Positions 38,196 through 47,296 of a stretch of 47,296 bases of DNA are shown here, piece by piece; the stretch's first letter is position 1, and the number at the start of each line of letters is the position of its first letter. This stretch comes from Verrucomicrobia bacterium ADurb.Bin118 (GTDB lineage Bacteria > Verrucomicrobiota > Verrucomicrobiia > Limisphaerales > MWDV01), in assembly GCA_002070715.1 (NCBI GenBank), contig MWDV01000228.1:1-47296 (forward strand). The letters run 5' to 3'. Position numbers and translations under genes: made by a program. The notes beneath the pieces are model-generated. The model searched no databases, had not been told where the DNA came from, and saw only the letters and a program-made list of their open reading frames with translations.

Positions 38196-38865
38196 CCAAA
38201 CGGGGGCTTGACGGCGTGGAAGCACGGCGACGTCAAGGCATGGCCCTGCTCGCGCGAGGCATGGCGTAGATGGAAGCGGCCCGGCAGTGTGGCGTCAGCC
38301 GCGTCAGCGCCCTGCGCTGGGAACGGCAACGCCAGGCGGCCAAGACCCAGGCCAGGCAACGGCGACCTTTGGGCCGTCGGCCCAAACTCACCCCGGCCCA
38401 CCAGCAAGCCTTGGCTAAAGCCCTGGAACAAAGGGCTCAAGCCCATGGGTTTCTACACGACCTCTGGATGCCTACCCCGGGTTGCGGCACTGATCGAACG
38501 CTAGGGCCAAGTGCAGTTGCATCCCGACCATGCTTGGCGGCCCTTGGGGCAGATGGGTTGGCGTCTTCAGCGCCCCAGCCGCCGCGCGATCCCGCTGGAT
38601 AAAGCCGCGATTGCCCGGTGGAAGAAACACACCTGGCCTGCGCTGAAAAAAAGTCTTGAAAGAAGGTCGGACCGTAATTTTTGCGAACGAAAGTGGGTTG
38701 CCGGAGTACTCGAGTGTCGTGCGCACCTAGATCTGCGAAGGCCAGACGCCCCAACTGGTCTTCAGCCACGCTTGGGACCAACGCTCAGTCATCGCCGGCA
38801 TCGTGGCGCATCAGTCCGCGCTCAAGGACGGTGAACTGCTGAAAATTCCGCAGTTCAAATGGTAG
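38196..38865 (+). pseudogene. decayed IS630-family transposase
   Basis: The N-terminal winged helix reads MEAARQCGVSRVSALRWERQ and GRRPKLTPAHQQALAKAL after an in-frame TAG. Other frames carry GCLPRVAALIER, QLHPDHAWRPLGQMGWRLQ, DKAAIARWKKHTWPALKK and then, frameshifted again, VIFANESGLPEYSSVVRT and CEGQTPQLVFSHAWDQRS to a stop at 38863-38865. At least two frameshifts and three stop codons interrupt it. IS630-family elements use TA targets, but the ends are not clear here. It abuts the IS3 remnant. Confidence 0.85.
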
Positions 38866-39376
38866 GCATTCCGCGGTCACATCGGAACGCGACGGTTCTG
38901 AAAGCTGGTCACCGCGTATTCGAAGTGTAAACATGTTTCGGCTGGACTGCGAAGCAGCCGCGTTCCGATTTATAACATGAGGAGAATATACGGTGGTCAA
39001 TCTCTGAGCCTACCGTTGGAGGCGCGTCCTTTTTCCTGGACACGAACGTCCGGATTTCATTCGCCACCAGCTCCGCTGCGGACGCTACTCGTTGCCGATG
39101 TTGCCCGCCGTCATCGTGCGATCAAAATGTTAGAGCGTGCAAGGCCCCCGCCAGGGTGGGCGGGCTATTGAGACGCGGCCGCATCGCTGAAACAGAGGGA
39201 AAATGCCAATTATCCTATCTCGCTGAATGACCCGCAAGGTTGCTGGCGCCGAAATTCGCCCTCTTTGCCTCACCCGAAACTCTGCCGCAACGGTGGGTAA
39301 ATCACCTGATCGGACCTCTGGGCTTGCCAACACCTGGGTTGCCCGAGAAACTTACGCTGCGTCAGCACCGCCGAAC
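38866..39376. other. 511-base gene-free region downstream of the IS remnants
   Basis: No reading frame with family features was found. It contains an 89-base inverted-repeat element (38881-38969) and then unremarkable sequence up to the next gene. It should hold the promoter of the PqaA-like gene, but no convincing hexamers were recognised. Confidence 0.4.
38881..38969. repeat. inverted-repeat element with 11-bp perfect arms
   Basis: ATCGGAACGCG at 38881-38891 is exactly complementary to CGCGTTCCGAT at 38959-38969. It lies 15 bases after the IS630-family pseudogene stop. It could be a leftover of that element or a separate palindromic intergenic repeat. Confidence 0.45.
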
Positions 39377-41008
39377 ATGAAGATTAAAACCCTAAAAACC
39401 GCCCAATCGGAAATCCACCAACTCAGCTTTTATCTGAAGCTGTACACTGCACTGCTCTTTCTCGGCCTGGCAGTCACCCCGTTAGATTCGCCCGCCGCCT
39501 CGCAGTTAGCGGCACAGTGGCGTTCCAGCGACCACCAACTCGAACTGTCCCTGACCGGCACGACCGGCAAGTGGTATCGCATCGAGGTCTCCACCGATTT
39601 ACAGCATTGGCAGGCGCTCACCAACCTTTGGCAAACCAATCCGGTGACCACGTGGGTAGACGCGGATTCCACCAACGCACCCACACGTTTCTATCGTTCC
39701 CTGCAGTTGTCCGCGCTGGATCTTTACGTCGCCGCGCCCGATACGAATTATACTTGGACGCTCGCCAGAACCATTCCTGGCACGGGGCAAACAACCTACG
39801 TGCTCGATCTGACTTCACAATCCTGGCTGACGCCTGCCGAGGTAAATCGCACTATTTGGAAGCACTGGTTGATTGTGGTGAAACCTGATAACACCACCAA
39901 CTCGCATGCCCTGCTCTTTATCTCCGGCGGCAGCAATCCCGGTTCCCTGCCCTCCAGTGCGGACGCCAATCTGCGCCAGATTGCACTCGATACCGGTACG
40001 GTGGTGGCTGAACTCAAGATGGTGCCAAATCAGCCGCTGACCTTTGCCCCAGAAACCAAAGGGCGCACTGAAGATTCGCTCATTGCGTTTAATTGGGACA
40101 AATTCATGCGTACCGGCGATGAACGCTGGCCCACGCGTCTGCCGATGACGAAAGCCGCGGTGCGCGCAATGGATACGATCACCGCGTTTTGCGCCACCGC
40201 ACCCGGCGGCGGTTGGACGGTGGATAAATTCGTTGTTGCGGGCGCCTCGAAGCGCGGTTGGACTACTTGGACGACGGCCGCCGTGGATCCGCGGGTGGTG
40301 GGCATCGTGCCGACGGTGATTGACGTGTTGAACGTGGAAGTTTCCATGGCGCACCATTATTCCGCTCACGGCTTCTGGTCGCCGGCCATTGACGACTACG
40401 TGGAGATGGATATTCCATCCCGCTTCGGCACACCGGAGTTTCACGCGCTGATGGAGATTTCCGATCCGTACTCTTACATTGGCCGCTACACGATGCCGAA
40501 GTTCATCGTAAATTCCTCCGGCGATCAGTTCTTTCTGCCGGATTCTTCGCAATTCTATTTCGATACATTGCCCGGCGTGAAGTATCTGCGTTACATCCCC
40601 AACAGCTCGCACTCCATGAGTGGAACGGATTATCCCACCTCGTTGCGCGCTTATTATGAATCCGTCATTTTCCAAACGCCGTTGCCGCAATTTTCCTGGA
40701 CGCTGCAATCATCCAACACCGTCCGGATCGTCGCCACTGATCCGCCCACGGAAGTCAAGCTCTGGCAGGCCAGCAATGCCAATGCGCGCGACTTTCGGCT
40801 CGGTACCATCGGTCCGGCCTGGCAGAGCACCAATTTGTCTGATCAAGGCGGCGGCGTTTATCTCGGTGCAGTAACCACCCCCACGCAAGGCTGGCGCGCG
40901 TCCTTCGTGGAATTGACTTACACCCGCTCCGGCAATCTCGCGCCGCTGAAATTCACAACGCAAGTGTATGTCGTGCCGGACATCCTGCCGTTCCAATATC
41001 CGCCCTGA
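39377..41008 (+). CDS. secreted PqaA-like (PhoPQ-activated pathogenicity-related) alpha/beta-hydrolase-fold protein
   Basis: The ATG at 39377 gives 543 residues with a signal peptide (about residues 18-40, KLYTALLFLGLAVTPLDSPAA). Residues about 45-110 form a small beta-rich module (KWYRIEVSTDLQHWQALTN to RFYRS) that is frequent in verrucomicrobial exported proteins. The remainder matches the PqaA family (PF10142), with SHALLFISGGSN, the likely nucleophile in VAGASKRGWTTWTTAA, DPYSYIGRY, KFIVNSSGDQFFLPDS and the likely catalytic histidine in NSSHSMSG. In Salmonella PqaA affects resistance to antimicrobial peptides; the biochemical role is unknown. Dictyostelium AprA is another member. Confidence 0.85.
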   Translation: MKIKTLKTAQSEIHQLSFYLKLYTALLFLGLAVTPLDSPAASQLAAQWRSSDHQLELSLTGTTGKWYRIEVSTDLQHWQALTNLWQTNPVTTWVDADSTNAPTRFYRSLQLSALDLYVAAPDTNYTWTLARTIPGTGQTTYVLDLTSQSWLTPAEVNRTIWKHWLIVVKPDNTTNSHALLFISGGSNPGSLPSSADANLRQIALDTGTVVAELKMVPNQPLTFAPETKGRTEDSLIAFNWDKFMRTGDERWPTRLPMTKAAVRAMDTITAFCATAPGGGWTVDKFVVAGASKRGWTTWTTAAVDPRVVGIVPTVIDVLNVEVSMAHHYSAHGFWSPAIDDYVEMDIPSRFGTPEFHALMEISDPYSYIGRYTMPKFIVNSSGDQFFLPDSSQFYFDTLPGVKYLRYIPNSSHSMSGTDYPTSLRAYYESVIFQTPLPQFSWTLQSSNTVRIVATDPPTEVKLWQASNANARDFRLGTIGPAWQSTNLSDQGGGVYLGAVTTPTQGWRASFVELTYTRSGNLAPLKFTTQVYVVPDILPFQYPP

Positions 41009-41221
41009 TCCAGCACTCGCCCCCCTGCCCTGTGGCCGTTGGATGTGAAATTCTACGACGAAGTCCTGCCGGGCTTCGCCGCGAAGGTCGAGCCCTTCAT
41101 TGGCCACGTGCAAAACGTGCCTACCGCCACGGCCCGGCTATCCCACCCCGCCATCGCTGCCTTTTTATACGACAACGCCAAGGCGCAGGTTGCCGAAGTT
41201 ACGGCACGGGCCAAGCCGTGA
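41009..41221 (+). pseudogene. unrecognised C-terminal gene fragment
   Basis: A frame open from just after the stop at 41006 encodes about 70 residues including LDVKFYDEVLPGFAAKVEP and SHPAIAAFLYDNAKAQVAE. It looks like protein-coding sequence but has no ATG start and no family match I recognise. It may be the 3' end of a gene lost by deletion or rearrangement. Codon use is similar to its neighbours. Confidence 0.3.
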
Positions 41222-41691
41222 ACAATCACGTAAGGCCTTTGAATCGCCGGGCCGTATAACGCTATAAACGCCGCGCTCCGTCGTGCGGATTCCCTGTTTT
41301 TCCGGTATAGCGGGCGTTGCCTTTCCGCCGCGGCCAAATTCCGGCCAGCAGCGAGCGCAGCCCGTTCTTGTGTATTACCGAGGGAGAAGCGCAAACTATC
41401 CTTCGTCGGTTTGAACGTGCCGGTACGCCACAGCGCATTGCCCTGCAGGGTGAGCAGCTTCGTCTGGCGGTCGCGGGAGCCCCACAGACACAGATCCCGA
41501 CCATCGTAATTCATGACGTCGAATGCGTGAAATGCCGCCCCGATGCTCTCCTCGTTCAGTACCCAGTCACCAAGATCAGGCGGAATGCTGGGTGCACCGG
41601 TTCTGGCAGTCCGCTGAGCCGCCCCTTGCGGTTGATGCTGTCAATGGCCGCCCCTTCCTTGTCGAGCAGCAGGCGACGGTGGGTTCTGTTG
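41222..41691 (-). other. 470-base region with an unrecognised minus-strand open frame
   Basis: On the minus strand about 41285-41600 reads SIPPDLGDWVLNEESIGAA, then FDVMNYDGRDLCLWGSRDR and LTLQGNALWRTGTFKPTKD. The composition resembles coding sequence. I recognise no family, and there is no clear start, so this could be a gene remnant. The PqaA-like gene and the alpha/beta hydrolase flank it. Confidence 0.25.
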
Positions 41692-42693
41692 TCAGGGGGT
41701 TTTCAGATGTCGGTCAAAGAAGCGGATTACGGCGCTGCGAACGTCGCGGGGCAGGGGATTGCGTTTCCAGGAATCCAAATCAAAGGTGTGGCCGATGCCT
41801 TCGAGCAATAACAACTCGTGCGGCACGCCGGCTTGGGTCAGGGCGCGGTCGAGGGTGATCGCTTGGAGGCGGTCCACGGTGGTGTCCGCCAAGCCGTGCA
41901 CGCTCAGGGTGGGCGGCGTGGAGGAGTTGACGTAGTAAACAGGGGAAGCCTTTTCCCATTCCTTCGCGCCGGATGCCCGCGGCGCCTTGATCAAGGCGGT
42001 GTCCCGCAGCTGGCCGTTCGGCGTGCCGTCGGGGTCGGTGCTTTGGCGCGTGAGGAGGTCGGTGATGCCGTAGAAATTGACGCAAGCGTAAACCTGATCT
42101 GAGCAGCCGGGATAAACGTCGTCCGGCGGTGTGAGTTCCGGCACGCCATAGGTGTAGGCAACCATGAGCGCGAGATGGCCTCCCGCGGAACCGCCGATCA
42201 CTCCGATGCGATCGCTGATCCCGTATCGGGCGGCGTTGGCGCGCAGGAAACGGACCGCGTTCTTGCAATCGTAGAGGTTGGTGGGCCAACGTCCGTGATC
42301 TTCCTTCAGATACTCCACGCTCGCACCAACGTAACCTTCCCGGGCCAGCACCGTCCCGATGTTGAACTCGCGCGCGGAGGATTTATCGCCGCCGCTCCAT
42401 CCGCCCCCGTGAATAATCACGACCGCAGGCGACCGGGTGTTTGCCGGTCGGTGCGCCGGCAGATAAAGGTCCAGTTTCTCCCGGCGATGAGCGGGGAGAT
42501 AACTGACATCCCGCAGAATGATGACCCCTTCCGGCGCCGGAGGAAATTTCCAAGTGGATTTCTTTGGGATGGGACTTCGGGGAGTGGTCGTCTGCTGATT
42601 GGTGACGGCGCTCGACGCTCCCGCGAAGAGTGTCGCTCCCCACATCAAAAACGATGCGACCAAACTCTGCGTCAAGCTGCTCATGGTCCGCAT
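41692..42693 (-). CDS. secreted alpha/beta hydrolase (BD-FAE/esterase-lipase type)
   Basis: The ATG at 42693 (alternative 42684) gives 333 residues with a signal peptide (TQSLVASFLMWGATLFAGAS). The fold markers are the oxyanion motif VVIIHGGGWSGGDKSS, the nucleophile elbow GVIGGSAGGHLAL (G-x-S-x-G), the acid in SVHGLADTTVDRLQ and the histidine in LEGIGHTFDLDSW. This is the carboxylesterase/acetyl-xylan-esterase-like group that removes acyl groups from carbohydrates or small esters. Export suggests action on polysaccharides. It follows the SIS gene on the same strand after a 258-base gap with no gene. Confidence 0.88.
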   Translation of the reverse strand: MRTMSSLTQSLVASFLMWGATLFAGASSAVTNQQTTTPRSPIPKKSTWKFPPAPEGVIILRDVSYLPAHRREKLDLYLPAHRPANTRSPAVVIIHGGGWSGGDKSSAREFNIGTVLAREGYVGASVEYLKEDHGRWPTNLYDCKNAVRFLRANAARYGISDRIGVIGGSAGGHLALMVAYTYGVPELTPPDDVYPGCSDQVYACVNFYGITDLLTRQSTDPDGTPNGQLRDTALIKAPRASGAKEWEKASPVYYVNSSTPPTLSVHGLADTTVDRLQAITLDRALTQAGVPHELLLLEGIGHTFDLDSWKRNPLPRDVRSAVIRFFDRHLKTP

Positions 42694-42951
42694 GGTAGCA
42701 CGCCGGGTGGGGATGACAATAAAACCGGACAAGGACAATGGGAATGGTGGCGGACTGGCGGGTTCGAAGGCATTTCTTCAGCGACACTTGGCGCTGCCGA
42801 TTTTCCGAGACGGAACAATTTTGTTCTCAAGCCTGATCCGTTTTCGTGAATCAGCCAAACGGTTATGGAGATGCATTCCATGACTACGCCAGTGCCATCT
42901 CCCGGTGCCAACCGATTGGCAACTTCACGGTCGCAGTGGGTTCTCGCTGAT

Positions 42952-43689
42952 TCACAAATGCGGGATGCGCCCGCGGTATTTCGCCAGCAACGCGGCGTTG
43001 GCGTCGCCGGCGCCGGTATTGGCGCTGATCCACACTTCGGGCGTGTTGCCGGCGGCGCTGGCTCGGGCCGCGGCTTCGGCCAGCACCGCGTTCAAGATGG
43101 CGGCGCTGGTGACGGTTGACGTCGGGGCGACTTTTTGCGGCAGACCGGGGATGGTCACGCAGGCGTCGCCGGGTTCGCCGCCGTTGTCAATGACGAGGTC
43201 CACCACTTCCGTCAATTTCCGGCCTGACGAATGCCGCGGCGCCGCGCTGGCGCAATGGCGGGCGCTGACGATGGCCACCACCTTCGCTCCACGCTGCCGG
43301 CCGCCCAGCGCCATTTCAATCGGCACCGCGTTGCGACCGGAATTGGAAACGACAAACAGGACGTCGCCGGCGGTCATGGGATAACGGGCCAGGACCGTTT
43401 CCGCATAGCCTTCGCGGCGCTCCCAATCCGTGCTGGCCACCGCGCTCTCATGCACCATGAGCTTGGGATCCAAGATGGGCACGGTGCGTGCGAGCCCTCC
43501 GGCGCGATAGAAGACTTCTTCCGCCAGCGTGTGCGAATGGCCCGAACCAAAAGCGTAAATGAACCGCCCGGCGTCCAAGGCCTGGCAAACCCAGTCCGCC
43601 GCTTGTTCCAAGGCCGGTCGTTGGGTGGTATGGATTTCTTTTAATAGCCGGAGCGAGGTTTCGAAATAGCTGTCGAGTGCCGATGTCAT
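42952..43689 (-). CDS. SIS-domain (UPF0309-type) phosphosugar-binding protein
   Basis: The 245-residue protein has the sugar isomerase fold: [23 protein letters not shown] near residues 43-66, and the phosphosugar-binding block [20 protein letters not shown] near 109-128, with [11 protein letters not shown] after it. It resembles the YckB/UPF0309 group. Related SIS proteins isomerise or cleave amino-sugar phosphates; MurQ, for example, opens MurNAc-6-phosphate. Whether it is an enzyme or a regulator is unknown. It is divergent from the YbjQ-family gene. Confidence 0.85.
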   Translation of the reverse strand: MTSALDSYFETSLRLLKEIHTTQRPALEQAADWVCQALDAGRFIYAFGSGHSHTLAEEVFYRAGGLARTVPILDPKLMVHESAVASTDWERREGYAETVLARYPMTAGDVLFVVSNSGRNAVPIEMALGGRQRGAKVVAIVSARHCASAAPRHSSGRKLTEVVDLVIDNGGEPGDACVTIPGLPQKVAPTSTVTSAAILNAVLAEAAARASAAGNTPEVWISANTGAGDANAALLAKYRGRIPHL

Positions 43690-43824
43690 GGCCGCAGTCT
43701 ACGGCAACCTCGCGCGAAAAGGGAGCCCGGAACGCGGGTCCGCGCCAAAACTTGTCGAATCCTCCCATCCCCGCCGAAGAATTCGCTTCATCCCCCTCCG
43801 GGTCTGGTGTTGAATGAAGACGGT

Positions 43825-44163
43825 ATGAGCCAAACCCATCCCTTGACGACAACGGCGTTTGAACTCCCCGGATTCCGGGTGGTCCAAGGCTTTGGCGTGG
43901 TGCGCGGCATTGTGGTGCGGTCGCGCTCGGTGATCGGGAATCTCGGCGCGAATCTGCAGACGTTGTTCGGGGGGAACATCACGATTTACACTTCCATGTG
44001 CGAACGGGCGCGCGAAGATGCGTTCAACCAGATGCTGGCGCACGCGGGTCAGCTCGGCGCCAACGCCGTCGTTGGCGTGCGCTATGACGCCACGGAAATC
44101 GGGGCGGGCATAACGGAAGTGCTTTGTTACGGCACTGCGGTGAAGGTGGAGCCCGTCGGATGA
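43825..44163 (+). CDS. YbjQ/UPF0145 heavy-metal-binding-fold protein
   Basis: The ATG at 43825 gives 112 residues beginning [17 protein letters not shown]. The family block is [19 protein letters not shown], followed by a central R-E-D-A-hydrophobic helix ([13 protein letters not shown]) and [17 protein letters not shown]. YbjQ proteins form pentameric rings and were named for a heavy-metal-binding fold, but metal binding is not well shown. The cellular role is unknown. It is 45 bases upstream of yebC and probably transcribed with it. Confidence 0.9.
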   Translation: MSQTHPLTTTAFELPGFRVVQGFGVVRGIVVRSRSVIGNLGANLQTLFGGNITIYTSMCERAREDAFNQMLAHAGQLGANAVVGVRYDATEIGAGITEVLCYGTAVKVEPVG

Positions 44164-44208
44164 ACCGGCCCGGGGCAACGGATGATTGATTGAACGGTAG
44201 AACAGATT

Positions 44209-44937
44209 ATGGCAGGCCACAGTAAATGGTCGAAAGTCAAGCATTTCAAAGGTGCGATTGACGCGAAGCGCGGAAAAATTTTCTCGAAACTGGCCCGGGA
44301 AATAACCATCGCGGCCCGGGCGGGCGGGGGCGATCCCAATATGAACGCCCGGCTGCGGATGGTTTTGTTCAAATGCCGGAGCGCCAACATGCCCAAGGAA
44401 AATATCGAGCGCGCCATTGCCAAAGCGACCGGCGGCGGCGAAGGAAGCAACTTTGAAGAAATCACGTACGAAATTTTTGCGCCCCACGGGGTGGCATTGT
44501 TGGTGCCGGTGAACACCGACAACCGGAACCGCACGGCGGCGGAGATTCGCAGCTTGGTCACGAAAGCGGGCGGGTCCCTGGCCACTACCGGTGCGGTGAG
44601 CCGTCTGTTTCAGCGCAAAGGGCAGATTATCATCACACGCGATGCCGCGGACGAGGATACGCTCATGGAACTCGCACTCGAGGCGGGGGCGGAGGATTTT
44701 GTGGCGGACGCCAACGGCTACGAAATCCTGACCACCCCGGCTCAATTTGAGACGGTGCATAAAGCGCTCGAAGCCAAGGACATCAAGTGTGAGGTGGCAG
44801 AGGTCACGGAACTGCCGCTCACCACCGTGCCCTTGCCGGACGCCCAGGCCGCGGCTGCTGTGAACAAACTGATCGAGGCGTTGGAAGAACACGACGATGT
44901 CAAAGAAGTCCATTCCAACGCCGCGTCGTCCGACTGA
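44209..44937 (+). CDS. yebC: YebC/PmpR family translation/transcription factor
   Basis: The 242-residue protein starts MAGHSKWSKVKHFKGAIDAKRGKIFSKL in family form (shown here only to K20 for the signature) and has the PKENIERAIAKATGGGEG block. It also has VNTDNRNRTAAEIRSLVTKAGG and the C-terminal EALEEHDDVKEVHSNA. YebC/TACO1 proteins bind ribosomes and help translation of poly-proline and similar motifs; earlier work described promoter binding (PmpR). It is a common single-copy gene. The MMPL transporter starts 15 bases after its stop. Confidence 0.97.
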   Translation: MAGHSKWSKVKHFKGAIDAKRGKIFSKLAREITIAARAGGGDPNMNARLRMVLFKCRSANMPKENIERAIAKATGGGEGSNFEEITYEIFAPHGVALLVPVNTDNRNRTAAEIRSLVTKAGGSLATTGAVSRLFQRKGQIIITRDAADEDTLMELALEAGAEDFVADANGYEILTTPAQFETVHKALEAKDIKCEVAEVTELPLTTVPLPDAQAAAAVNKLIEALEEHDDVKEVHSNAASSD

Positions 44938-44951
44938 AGGCCGCAGGCCGT

Positions 44952-47296
44952 ATGAGAAAACTGGCGGCTGATTCGCTGGTGGCGCGTTGGTTAAGTACGC
45001 TGGCCCGCCTCCTGAGCCGTCATCCGCGCTGGTTTTTCTATCCCCAAGTGGGCTTGTTTTGCGTCTGCGTCGCTTACACGGTGGCGTTCTTGGAGTTCGA
45101 CACCAACCGGAACCACCTGGTCGGCGCCAACAAAAAATACCATCAGAACTTCCTCCGTTTTCAGCAGGAATTTCCCAAACAGGACGACTTGGTCGTCGTG
45201 GTGGAAAGCGATCAAGCGGAGAAGAACCGCCAGTTTGTCGAGCGATTGGGAGCGAAGCTGGAGGCCGAAACCGGACTATTTCAGGACGTGTTCTACAAGG
45301 GCGATTTGAAAATGATGGGGCCCAAAGCGCTGCAATTGGTGCCGGAAGACGACTTGCATGCGTTGTTAGAAACCCTGACCGAGACTCGCCCGTTCATCGA
45401 GCAATTCACGCAGGCGACCAATCTGGCGTCGCTGTTCCAACTCATCAACGCCCAGTTCCGCGCGGCCCGCCGGGACGCCACGCCGGAAACCGACGCGTTG
45501 GTGAAAGCGTTGCCGGCGTTGAACCGCATTGTGACGCAGGCCACCGCCAGCCTGCAACGTCCCGGAACGCCACCGTCTCCGGGCATCGCGGCGTTGTTCG
45601 ATGCCAGTGACCGGGCGGAACAGGAGAGTTATCTCACCTTTGCCAAGGGACAGATTTACCTGGTGACCGCCTACGCCCGGTCGGAGGCGCTCAATCCGGC
45701 GGCCGTGCAGCGGTTGCGCGAACTTGTGGAGGAAACCCGCGCGGAAGTGCCCGGTCTGAATGTGGGGGTGACTGGTGAACCCGTGCTGGAATTGGACGAG
45801 ATGCGGCAATCACAAAAAGACACCACCGTGGCGAGTTTGGTGGCGCTGGGATTGTGCGCGCTCATTTTTATTTACGGCTACCAGGAAACCGGACGACCGA
45901 TAAAAGCGGTGCTTTGTCTGGTGGTGGGTTTGGCCTACACACTGGCGTTTGCCACGCTGGTAGTGGGACATTTGAACATTCTCACCATCACCTTTGTTCC
46001 CATTCTCATCGGGCTGGCCATTGATTTCGGCGTTCATCTGGTCACGCGTTACGAAGAGGAATTGCGCCAGGGGCGGGCGCCCGAGGAAGCTTTGACCTGC
46101 GCGTTGGTGTTCACGGGACGGGGCATTTTCACCGGAGCCTTCACCACGGCGGGCGGCTTTTTGGCGATGGGGTTCACGCAGTTCAAGGGCATCCAGGAAA
46201 TGGGCATCATTTGTGGCGGCGGGCTGTTGGTTTGCCTGGTGCCGATGCTGACCTTGCTGCCCGTGTTGCTGTTGCGGGGACGGCAGAACGTGCAGGATCA
46301 CGACCGGGCCCGTCCACCGGATACTCGCGCCCAACTGGAACAGGTGTGGTTGCGGCGGCCCCGCCGGGTCACAGCGTTGGCGCTGGGGTTGTGTGTGCTG
46401 GCCGCGTTCCAAGCGCGGAAGATTTACTTCGATTACAATTTGCTGAACATGCAAAGCGCGGGACTGCCCGCCGTGGTGTTCGAGAAAAAATTGATTGGGT
46501 CCGCCGATAAATCCGTCTTGTTCGGCGCCGTAATCGCGGATTCTTTGGAACAAGCGGTGGCATGGGGGGAACGCATCCGCCAACTGCCGGCGGTGGCCGG
46601 AGTCGAATCGCTGAGTCACTTTCTCCAAGAAGACTATCGCGGCAAACTGGCGGTGATCAGCCGGATCAAGGACCAGATTCGATCCTTGGCCTTTGCGCCG
46701 CCGGATGCCGCCCCAGTGGATCTTCCCCAGTTGAGCCGCGCGCTGTGGACCTTGTCCGGCTATCTAGGCTTGGCTCTGGATGAATTGCCCGCAAACGACG
46801 CGCCGGAATTGCGGGGGCAATTGCTGTCCTTGCGGGAGGCCATCTCTGAACTGCGCCGGCAAATGTTGCATGGCCCGCCGGAAATTGTCGCTGGACACGC
46901 GGCGCAGTTGGCGGCGTTCCAGCAGGCTTTGTTTGTGGATCTACGTGAAACCTTCGCGGCCCTGCAGACGCAGGACGATCGCACTCCGCTCCAGGTCGCG
47001 GATCTGCCCTCCGCCTGGCGCGACCGGTTTGTGGGGGTGACGCATAAGTATCTGCTGCAAGTGTTCCCCCGGCAGGACGTTTGGCAGCGCGGGTATCAGA
47101 AAGAATTCATTGATCAGTTGCGCATCGTGGATCCCAACGTCACCGGCACCCCGGTCCAACTGTACGAATACACGTCGTTACTGAAGGATAGTTACGAGGA
47201 GGCCGCCTGGTATTCCCTGGGCGCCATTGCCGTGCTGGTCTTTCTGCATTTCCGCAGTCTGGTTGCCGTGGTGCTGGCCTTGTTGCCCGTAGCCGT
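44952..47296 (+). CDS. MMPL/HpnN-like RND transporter, 3' end outside the window
   Basis: The ATG at 44952 opens a frame of about 782 codons that continues past the window end. After an amphipathic start there is one membrane helix (about residues 29-46), then a large periplasmic domain with FDTNRNHLVGANKKYHQNF and a Val/Glu-rich region near 80. The first membrane bundle holds the charged motif IGLAIDFGVHLVTRYEEE and AFTTAGGFLAMGF. A second periplasmic half and the start of the last bundle are visible. The layout and RYEEEL motif match HpnN, which moves hopanoids to the outer membrane, but no hopanoid gene is seen here. Substrate unknown. Confidence 0.85.
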   Translation, partial: MRKLAADSLVARWLSTLARLLSRHPRWFFYPQVGLFCVCVAYTVAFLEFDTNRNHLVGANKKYHQNFLRFQQEFPKQDDLVVVVESDQAEKNRQFVERLGAKLEAETGLFQDVFYKGDLKMMGPKALQLVPEDDLHALLETLTETRPFIEQFTQATNLASLFQLINAQFRAARRDATPETDALVKALPALNRIVTQATASLQRPGTPPSPGIAALFDASDRAEQESYLTFAKGQIYLVTAYARSEALNPAAVQRLRELVEETRAEVPGLNVGVTGEPVLELDEMRQSQKDTTVASLVALGLCALIFIYGYQETGRPIKAVLCLVVGLAYTLAFATLVVGHLNILTITFVPILIGLAIDFGVHLVTRYEEELRQGRAPEEALTCALVFTGRGIFTGAFTTAGGFLAMGFTQFKGIQEMGIICGGGLLVCLVPMLTLLPVLLLRGRQNVQDHDRARPPDTRAQLEQVWLRRPRRVTALALGLCVLAAFQARKIYFDYNLLNMQSAGLPAVVFEKKLIGSADKSVLFGAVIADSLEQAVAWGERIRQLPAVAGVESLSHFLQEDYRGKLAVISRIKDQIRSLAFAPPDAAPVDLPQLSRALWTLSGYLGLALDELPANDAPELRGQLLSLREAISELRRQMLHGPPEIVAGHAAQLAAFQQALFVDLRETFAALQTQDDRTPLQVADLPSAWRDRFVGVTHKYLLQVFPRQDVWQRGYQKEFIDQLRIVDPNVTGTPVQLYEYTSLLKDSYEEAAWYSLGAIAVLVFLHFRSLVAVVLALLPVA

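Overview
The window is a GC-rich bacterial chromosome segment. It most likely comes from the Verrucomicrobiota, probably the Pedosphaera/Limisphaera side of the phylum. That placement is an inference from gene content: duplicated DUF1080 proteins next to Tat-exported Gfo/Idh/MocA oxidoreductases, a system II (ResB/CcsA) cytochrome c maturation pair with a very long CcsA, a secreted PqaA-like protein carrying the 'YRIEVSTDLQHW...RFYR' module common in this phylum, a GspG-like tail on a large membrane protein, and mostly weak or absent Shine-Dalgarno sequences. No rRNA or CRISPR array was seen. One tRNA, Gly-TCC, is present.

Layout. Bases 1-2444 hold the end of a BNR-type secreted protein, a RidA deaminase and RmuC, which ends at a clear terminator. 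Bases 2482-7490 form a possible cell-wall sugar salvage group: a NahK/AmgK-type anomeric sugar kinase, a divergent AraC regulator, and one polypeptide joining a beta-lactamase-fold hydrolase to a NamZ-type exo-N-acetylmuramidase. Rho follows, then a duplicated lipoprotein translated together with ResB and CcsA (9611-13876). Bases 13928-21082 hold an exported MsrA, a double DUF1080 lipoprotein, two Tat-exported oxidoreductases and an M3 peptidase lipoprotein. A minus-strand chaperone cluster dnaK-groES-groEL (25175 to 21194) ends in a strong intrinsic terminator, and pyrE lies upstream of it.

Bases 25966-30810 are gene-poor. They hold an array of short hairpins with covarying stems, a palindromic element, a GspG-tailed membrane protein, an M50-like membrane protease and probable Rhs remnants. 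After the tRNA come a Cu+ ATPase, and a MazG and metallophosphoesterase pair read in the opposite direction. Bases 35467-38969 are an insertion-sequence zone: one intact IS5-family element with a TTAA target duplication, then decayed IS3-family and IS630-family copies. The last part holds a PqaA-like secreted protein, an alpha/beta hydrolase, a SIS-domain protein, a YbjQ-family protein, YebC, and the first 782 codons of an MMPL/HpnN-like RND transporter that runs off the window.

The best candidates for something not yet described are the kinase-AraC-hydrolase/NamZ group, the covarying hairpin array at 26285-26397 and the 21-bp-phased repeats upstream of dnaK.
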